From: an uncultured Caulobacteraceae bacterium
Lineage (GTDB): Bacteria > Pseudomonadota > Alphaproteobacteria > Caulobacterales > Caulobacteraceae
Reading direction: 5' to 3'
DNA length: 8,868 nucleotides
Assembly (NCBI GenBank): GCA_946482375.1
Contig: CAMLRH010000099.1
Location: forward strand, 1-8,868
Part shown: in pieces, positions 4,977-8,868 of the stretch
Layout of the letters: each line of letters starts with the position of its first letter
Position numbering within the stretch: the stretch's first letter is position 1
Program-made: the position numbers and the translations under genes
Notes under the pieces: model-generated
What the model saw: the letters and a program-made list of their open reading frames with translations, nothing else
Database searches by the model: none
What the model was told of the DNA's origin: nothing

Positions 4977-5795
4977 ATGAAAAGGATTTTGGCGACGGCT
5001 CTGGTGCTGTCGTTGCTGGGTGGAACCGCCACCCTGGCCCAGTCCAACGACGATCGCCGCGAGGCGCGTCAGGAGCGGCGGGCCGAAAAGCAGGAAAAGC
5101 GCGAAGATCGCCGCGAACGGAAGGCCGAGAAGCGCGACGAGCGCAGGGACCGCGCCGCTCCGGCCGTCGCTCAGCGAAACATCCGTGAGCAGCGCCAACG
5201 CGTTCAGGAAAAGCGCGAACGGGTCCAGGAGCGTCGCGAGGATGTCCGCGAGCGCCGCGACCAGTTGCAGGAGCGCCGCCAGGATCTTCGCGAGGCCCGT
5301 CGCGACGGGGCGGATGTCCGCGAACAGCGCCTGCGCCTGCAACAGCAGCAAGACCGCCTGCAGCAGCAACGTGAGCGCGTCCGTGACCAGCGCGACCGTG
5401 TCCAGCGGCAGCGCGAACGGGTGCAGGAGCGCGCCGCCAACCAGCGCTATGAGTGGCTGCGCAACCACCGGCCGGGCGGCTACCGCATCCGTGATCGTGA
5501 CCGCGACCGCACCTGGTACGACGCCGGTCGCTGGCAGCGCAGCTACCACGCCCAGCACCGCTATCGGGCGCCGCGCTACATCCAGCCGAGTGGCTGGTAC
5601 GTGCGGGCGTGGAGCTTTGGCGACATCCTGCCGAACCGTAGCTGGTACGGGCAGAACTATTACCTCGACTGGTTCCGCTATGGCCTGCCTCGGCCGCCGA
5701 TCGGGACCGAGTGGGTTCGCATGCGCGACGACGCCATTCTGGTCGACATCTGGTCGGGACGCGTGTTAGCCGTGTACTACGATCTCTTCTGGTAA
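4977..5795 (+). CDS. Exported RcnB-domain protein with long Arg/Gln/Glu heptad region
   Basis: From ATG 4977 the protein has 272 residues. Residues 1-22 are a signal peptide (MKRILATALVLSLLGGTATLAQ), so it should be periplasmic. Residues 25-60 are very rich in Arg, Glu and Lys. Residues 70-152 form a regular heptad array with one Val or Leu every seven residues. Residues 155-200 are Arg/Tyr-rich. The C-terminal part (about 205-268) matches the RcnB domain: WYVRAWSFGDILP, then WYGQNYYLDWFRYGLPRPP and GTEWVRMRDDAILVDIWSGRVLAV. RcnB of E. coli affects nickel and cobalt homeostasis, but no His-rich or Cys metal site is seen here, so metal function is not implied. TTG 4968 and GTG 4971 are alternative starts; ATG is preferred because GGAG (4964-4967) is nine bases away and the signal peptide begins there. 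An intrinsic terminator follows. Confidence 0.88.
   Translation: MKRILATALVLSLLGGTATLAQSNDDRREARQERRAEKQEKREDRRERKAEKRDERRDRAAPAVAQRNIREQRQRVQEKRERVQERREDVRERRDQLQERRQDLREARRDGADVREQRLRLQQQQDRLQQQRERVRDQRDRVQRQRERVQERAANQRYEWLRNHRPGGYRIRDRDRDRTWYDAGRWQRSYHAQHRYRAPRYIQPSGWYVRAWSFGDILPNRSWYGQNYYLDWFRYGLPRPPIGTEWVRMRDDAILVDIWSGRVLAVYYDLFW
5184..5432 (+). repeat. In-frame 21-bp (7-codon) degenerate tandem repeat in the RcnB-domain gene
   Basis: The DNA encodes residues 70-152 as repeated units of the type R-E-R-V-Q-E-R. Val or Leu falls at residues 76, 83, 90, 97, 104, 114, 121, 128, 135, 142 and 149: exact steps of seven except for one step of ten between 104 and 114. Two 22-base segments (5212-5233 and 5410-5431) differ at a single position, 198 bp apart, which points to duplication of units within the gene. 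The product should be a long charged helix, either a coiled coil or a single stable alpha-helix. Confidence 0.8.
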
Positions 5796-5812
5796 GAAGA
5801 TTTGGGTGAGGG

Positions 5813-5851
5813 GAAAGGGCCTTGGCGGTGACGTCGGGGCCCTTTTCTTTT
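5813..5851 (+). terminator. Rho-independent terminator after the RcnB-domain gene
   Basis: AAAGGGCC (5814-5821) pairs with GGCCCTTT (5838-5845) across a 16-base loop, and the descending arm runs into TTTTCTTTT (5843-5851). It lies 18 bases past the TAA stop and ends the upstream transcript before the ilvC promoter region. Confidence 0.85.
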
Positions 5852-5862
5852 CAGCCATTGCC

Positions 5863-6976
<1,114 letters not shown>

Positions 6977-7072
6977 TCTTCCCCCTCTGGGGGAAGTCCG
7001 GCGAAGCCGGGAAGGGGGCCTGCTGAACTTGCCCCCTCAGTCGTTTCGCGACAGCTCCCCCAGAGGGGGAGC
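6977..7072. repeat. Structured intergenic inverted repeat (type C)
   Basis: Immediately after the ilvC stop lies a pair of inverted arms (about 6978-7019 and 7031-7072). The left arm begins with a perfect hairpin, CTTCCCCC-TCT-GGGGGAAG (6978-6996), then CCGGC-GAA-GCCGG (6998-7010), and ends in GGGGGC. The right arm begins GCCCCCTC, has GTCG/CGAC (7040-7053 region) and ends with GCTCCCCC-AGA-GGGGGAGC (7054-7072). The arms can pair with each other or fold separately. There is no T run, so a role as a terminator is uncertain. It is built like the type A repeat at 648-798. Confidence 0.8.
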
Positions 7073-7092
7073 ATCCTGCTACACATCGCCCG

Positions 7093-7653
7093 ATGCGCAG
7101 GATCACCTCGATCTATCTGGCCGGGCCGGAAGCCTGGTACCCGGACGCGGCCAACCATGCCGCCGCCCAGCGCGCGACCTGTGAGCTTGCCGGCTTCGTC
7201 GCCCTGACGCCCGCCGACCTCGTCGCGACCTCTGGGGGCACGGAGGTGGCGGCGCGCGAACTCTACGCCGCCCGCACCGCGCTGATGCGCCGGGCGGACG
7301 CGGCGGTGATCAACCTGACCCCCTGGCGCGGTGTGTCCTGCGACGCCGGCGCGGCGTTCGAGGCGGGCTTCGTGGCCGCGCTGGGCAAGCCGGTGCTCGG
7401 CTTCCTCAACGTCTCGGACGAGATCGACGCCGAATACCGCGACCGCGTCGAGGCGCTGATCGGCGCCCAGCTGGACGAGCACGGCCATTGGCTGGACGTG
7501 GACGGCTGCCTGATCGAGGACTTCGGCCTGCCCGAGACGCTGATGCTGTGGGCCGAGGCGCGGCGGCTCTACGTCATCGTCACCGAGGACCCGCTCGGCG
7601 ACCTCACCGGCCTGCAACTCTGTCTGGACGCGCTCAGGCTCTATGCAGACTAA
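7093..7653 (+). CDS. Nucleoside 2-deoxyribosyltransferase family protein
   Basis: A 186-residue protein of the nucleoside 2-deoxyribosyltransferase fold, which cleaves or exchanges the N-glycosidic bond of deoxynucleosides or nucleotides. The N-terminus IYLAGPEAWYPDA (7-19) is the typical first strand and substrate loop. RADAAVINLTPWRGVSCDAGAAFEAGFVAALGKPVLGF (67-104) contains the Asp and Glu of the family active site, Asp84 and Glu90, with Glu90 the likely nucleophile. Related proteins also act as nucleotide hydrolases, so the precise substrate is open. The start ATG 7093 lacks a clear Shine-Dalgarno; a type C repeat ends 20 bases before it. The gene could be weakly read from the ilvC side or have its own promoter. 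It converges with the methyltransferase gene, with a type B repeat between them. Confidence 0.87.
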   Translation: MRRITSIYLAGPEAWYPDAANHAAAQRATCELAGFVALTPADLVATSGGTEVAARELYAARTALMRRADAAVINLTPWRGVSCDAGAAFEAGFVAALGKPVLGFLNVSDEIDAEYRDRVEALIGAQLDEHGHWLDVDGCLIEDFGLPETLMLWAEARRLYVIVTEDPLGDLTGLQLCLDALRLYAD

Positions 7654-7661
7654 CCACTCGC

Positions 7662-7762
7662 TTCCGCTCATCCCCGCGAAAGCGGGGACCCAGGCTTTTT
7701 CTGAAACCCACGGTGCTCTCCGATAAAACACCTGGGTCCCCGCTGTCGCGGGGATGAGCGGG
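7662..7762. repeat. Intergenic hairpin repeat, type B copy 2
   Basis: Arms at 7664-7694 and 7731-7761 are inverted copies matching at 30 of 31 positions, and the left arm differs from that of the copy at 3345-3455 by one base. Each arm has a CCCCGC/GCGGGG hairpin. On the plus strand the left hairpin is followed by GGCTTTTT; on the minus strand the corresponding hairpin is followed by GTTTT. Since it lies between two convergent genes, it could end transcription from both sides (inference). It finishes ten bases before the methyltransferase stop codon. Confidence 0.9.
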
Positions 7763-7771
7763 TATTGGGTT

Positions 7772-8503
7772 TCAATCCCAATCCAGCGCGGCTCGCCCCC
7801 GCAGGATCGCTTCGACCTCGGCGGTGTGTTTCCCGCCGTCGCGGTTGTGCAGCACCAGCGGCGGCAGCAGAACAAGCGGCGCCTTGCCGGTCTTCACGGC
7901 TCGCACCAGAACCCGCTTGGCCGGCTCGTCGGCGAAGGGGTGGATCGGCCGGATGCGAAACGACCCCATCGTCGGGATTGCCAGCAGGTCGGCCAGCCGG
8001 TCGGCGCGGTGGATGACGGTGACGGTCCCACCCTCTCGCACCGCCTTGGACAGGAAGGTCAGCCAGGCGCCCAGGCCGTCGTCGGCCATCCAGGCGCCGG
8101 TCTTGGCCGGATGCGGCGCGCGCAGTTCGTTCGGATCGTCGAAGAAAGGCGGGTTGGCGAGGGTGTGATCGAAGGGTTCCATGCGGAGCGCTCGGAAACC
8201 GTCAGCCACGTCGCCCGCGACCGCCCGCACTCGCTCTTCGAGTTCGTTGAGCGCGATATTCTCCCCCGCCAGCCTCAGCGCCTCCGGGTCCCGCTCCACG
8301 CCGACGAACCTCGCCTCGGGGTTCCGCGCCGCCGCCGCCAGCAGCGCCCCGCCCGCGCCGCAGCCGGCTTCGATGACCCGATCGCCGGCTTTGGCCTGAC
8401 AGGCGGCGGCCAGCAGGGCGGCGTCGGCGCCCGCGCGATAGCCGGCCTTCGGCTGGCGCAGCTTGATGCGGCCGTCGAGAACCCCGTCCTCGGTAACCTT
8501 CAT
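7772..8503 (-). CDS. TrmN6-like tRNA1(Val) (adenine-37-N6)-methyltransferase
   Basis: A 243-residue class I SAM-dependent methyltransferase of the YfiC/TrmN6 type (COG4123-like). After the N-terminal substrate-side segment RIKLRQPKAGYRAGADAALL comes SAM motif I (VIEAGCGAGGALL, residues 43-55), an acidic end of strand 2 (GVERD, Glu70), GDVAD around Asp98, and the catalytic motif IV NPPFF (117-121), typical of enzymes that methylate an exocyclic amino nitrogen. E. coli YfiC methylates A37 of tRNA1(Val); that the substrate is the same here is inferred from overall layout. The start ATG 8503 is chosen because family similarity begins there; the frame stays open to 8749 but that part is antisense to the polyprenyl synthase gene. 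AGGGG about 12 bases upstream is a weak ribosome-binding site. Divergent from the next gene. Confidence 0.85.
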   Translation of the reverse strand: MKVTEDGVLDGRIKLRQPKAGYRAGADAALLAAACQAKAGDRVIEAGCGAGGALLAAAARNPEARFVGVERDPEALRLAGENIALNELEERVRAVAGDVADGFRALRMEPFDHTLANPPFFDDPNELRAPHPAKTGAWMADDGLGAWLTFLSKAVREGGTVTVIHRADRLADLLAIPTMGSFRIRPIHPFADEPAKRVLVRAVKTGKAPLVLLPPLVLHNRDGGKHTAEVEAILRGRAALDWD

Positions 8504-8593
8504 GCGACGCGCGAGCCCCTTGTGCCTGCCTCCACCGTGACCTATCCCGTCAGCATTGTCGCCCGCAACGGCGGCGGCCGGAGCTTCAGCCCG

Positions 8594-8860
8594 ATGGCTT
8601 TCGAGAACGCCAAGACCGAGCAGGCCCGCAAGCCGGGTTCGGTCGATGCGCTCGCCCGGCTGGCCGAGACCGACATGGCCGGCGTCAACGCCTTCATCGC
8701 CGAGCGGATGCAGAGCCCCGTGGCCATCATCCCGGCGCTGGCCGACCACCTGATCAACGCCGGCGGCAAGCGGTTGCGACCGCTGGTCACCATCGGCGGC
8801 GCCAGGCTGGCCGGCGCGACCGACGACGCCTGCCAGAAGCTCGCCGCCGCCATCGAGTAG
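8594..8860 (+). CDS. Polyprenyl (octaprenyl-type) diphosphate synthase, truncated at the window end
   Basis: Only 88 codons are present. The protein opens with MAFENAKTEQ and continues with ARLAETDMAGVNAFIAERMQ and SPVAIIPALADHLINAGGKRLRPLV; GGKRLRP (residues 57-63) is the isopentenyl diphosphate binding motif of trans-polyprenyl synthases, which make the ubiquinone side chain. A full protein has about 320-340 residues. The frame stops at TAG 8858-8860 after LAAAIE, just where homologs continue into the helix with the first DDxxD motif, so both Asp-rich motifs are missing. Eight further bases end the window. The fragment could not be active. Either the gene is really broken, or the last bases are a contig-end or assembly artefact, which I think more likely. 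GTG codons at 8522 and 8537 are possible earlier starts; ATG 8594 has GGAG about ten bases upstream. Confidence 0.8.
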   Translation: MAFENAKTEQARKPGSVDALARLAETDMAGVNAFIAERMQSPVAIIPALADHLINAGGKRLRPLVTIGGARLAGATDDACQKLAAAIE

Positions 8861-8868
8861 CCCGCGTA

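Noticed and set aside
4920..5558. Long minus-strand open frame (212 codons, Leu/Ala/Val-rich, looks like a membrane protein) opposite the RcnB-domain gene
   Set aside because: It is the antisense shadow of Arg/Gln/Glu-rich codons, whose complements read as Leu, Ala and Pro. The plus-strand frame has a signal peptide, a recognised domain and a terminator.
5020..5769. Plus-strand open frame of 249 codons in another frame of the RcnB-domain gene
   Set aside because: Composition is Ser/Arg/Ala-rich low complexity without motifs; it is open because of high GC and the 21-bp repeats.
7093..7653. Deoxyribosyltransferase-family gene as part of an antiphage nucleotide-depletion system
   Set aside because: No partner genes, mobile signatures or unusual base composition around it; it sits among housekeeping genes.

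Overview
The window is GC-rich chromosomal DNA that looks like an alphaproteobacterium of the Caulobacteraceae type (Phenylobacterium, Caulobacter or Brevundimonas are plausible). This is an inference. It rests on base composition, the protein families present (fadE-type acyl-CoA dehydrogenase, RcnB-type periplasmic protein, SMP-30 lactonase, 339-residue class I IlvC) and the structured GC-rich repeats between genes. Both ends cut genes: an acyl-CoA dehydrogenase is open at the left edge, and a polyprenyl diphosphate synthase at the right edge breaks off after 88 codons.

Layout. 1-647: C-terminal part of an acyl-CoA dehydrogenase (+). 648-798: a structured inverted repeat. 797-1558: an RluF-like 23S rRNA pseudouridine synthase (-), divergent from a small two-helix membrane protein at 1609-1869 (+). 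1866-4306: a minus-strand cluster transcribed as thyA, then folA, then an SMP-30/gluconolactonase-like gene, with a hairpin repeat between thyA and folA. 4452-5795: two exported proteins on the plus strand, a 90-residue two-cysteine protein and an Arg/Gln-rich RcnB-domain protein; a roughly 58-bp leader is present upstream of the first and again about 180 bp upstream of the second. 5813-5891: an intrinsic terminator, then a candidate promoter, leading to ilvC (5957-6976). 6977-7072: another inverted repeat. 7093-7653: a nucleoside 2-deoxyribosyltransferase-family gene. 7662-7762: a second copy of the hairpin repeat found between thyA and folA. 7772-8503: a TrmN6-like methyltransferase (-), divergent from the truncated polyprenyl synthase (8594-8860, +).

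How the genes work together. ThyA makes dTMP and releases dihydrofolate, which FolA reduces back to tetrahydrofolate, so these two adjacent genes form one metabolic cycle. IlvC serves branched-chain amino acid synthesis. RluF-like and TrmN6-like enzymes modify rRNA and tRNA. The deoxyribosyltransferase-family gene may act in nucleoside salvage. The rest are single housekeeping or hypothetical genes. I see no defence system, prophage, insertion sequence, CRISPR array, tRNA or rRNA, and no convincing new multi-gene system. The points most worth a second look are the duplicated leader at 4394-4452 and 4739-4795, the very regular 7-residue Arg/Gln repeat in the RcnB-domain protein, the intergenic repeat families, and the abrupt end of the polyprenyl synthase.
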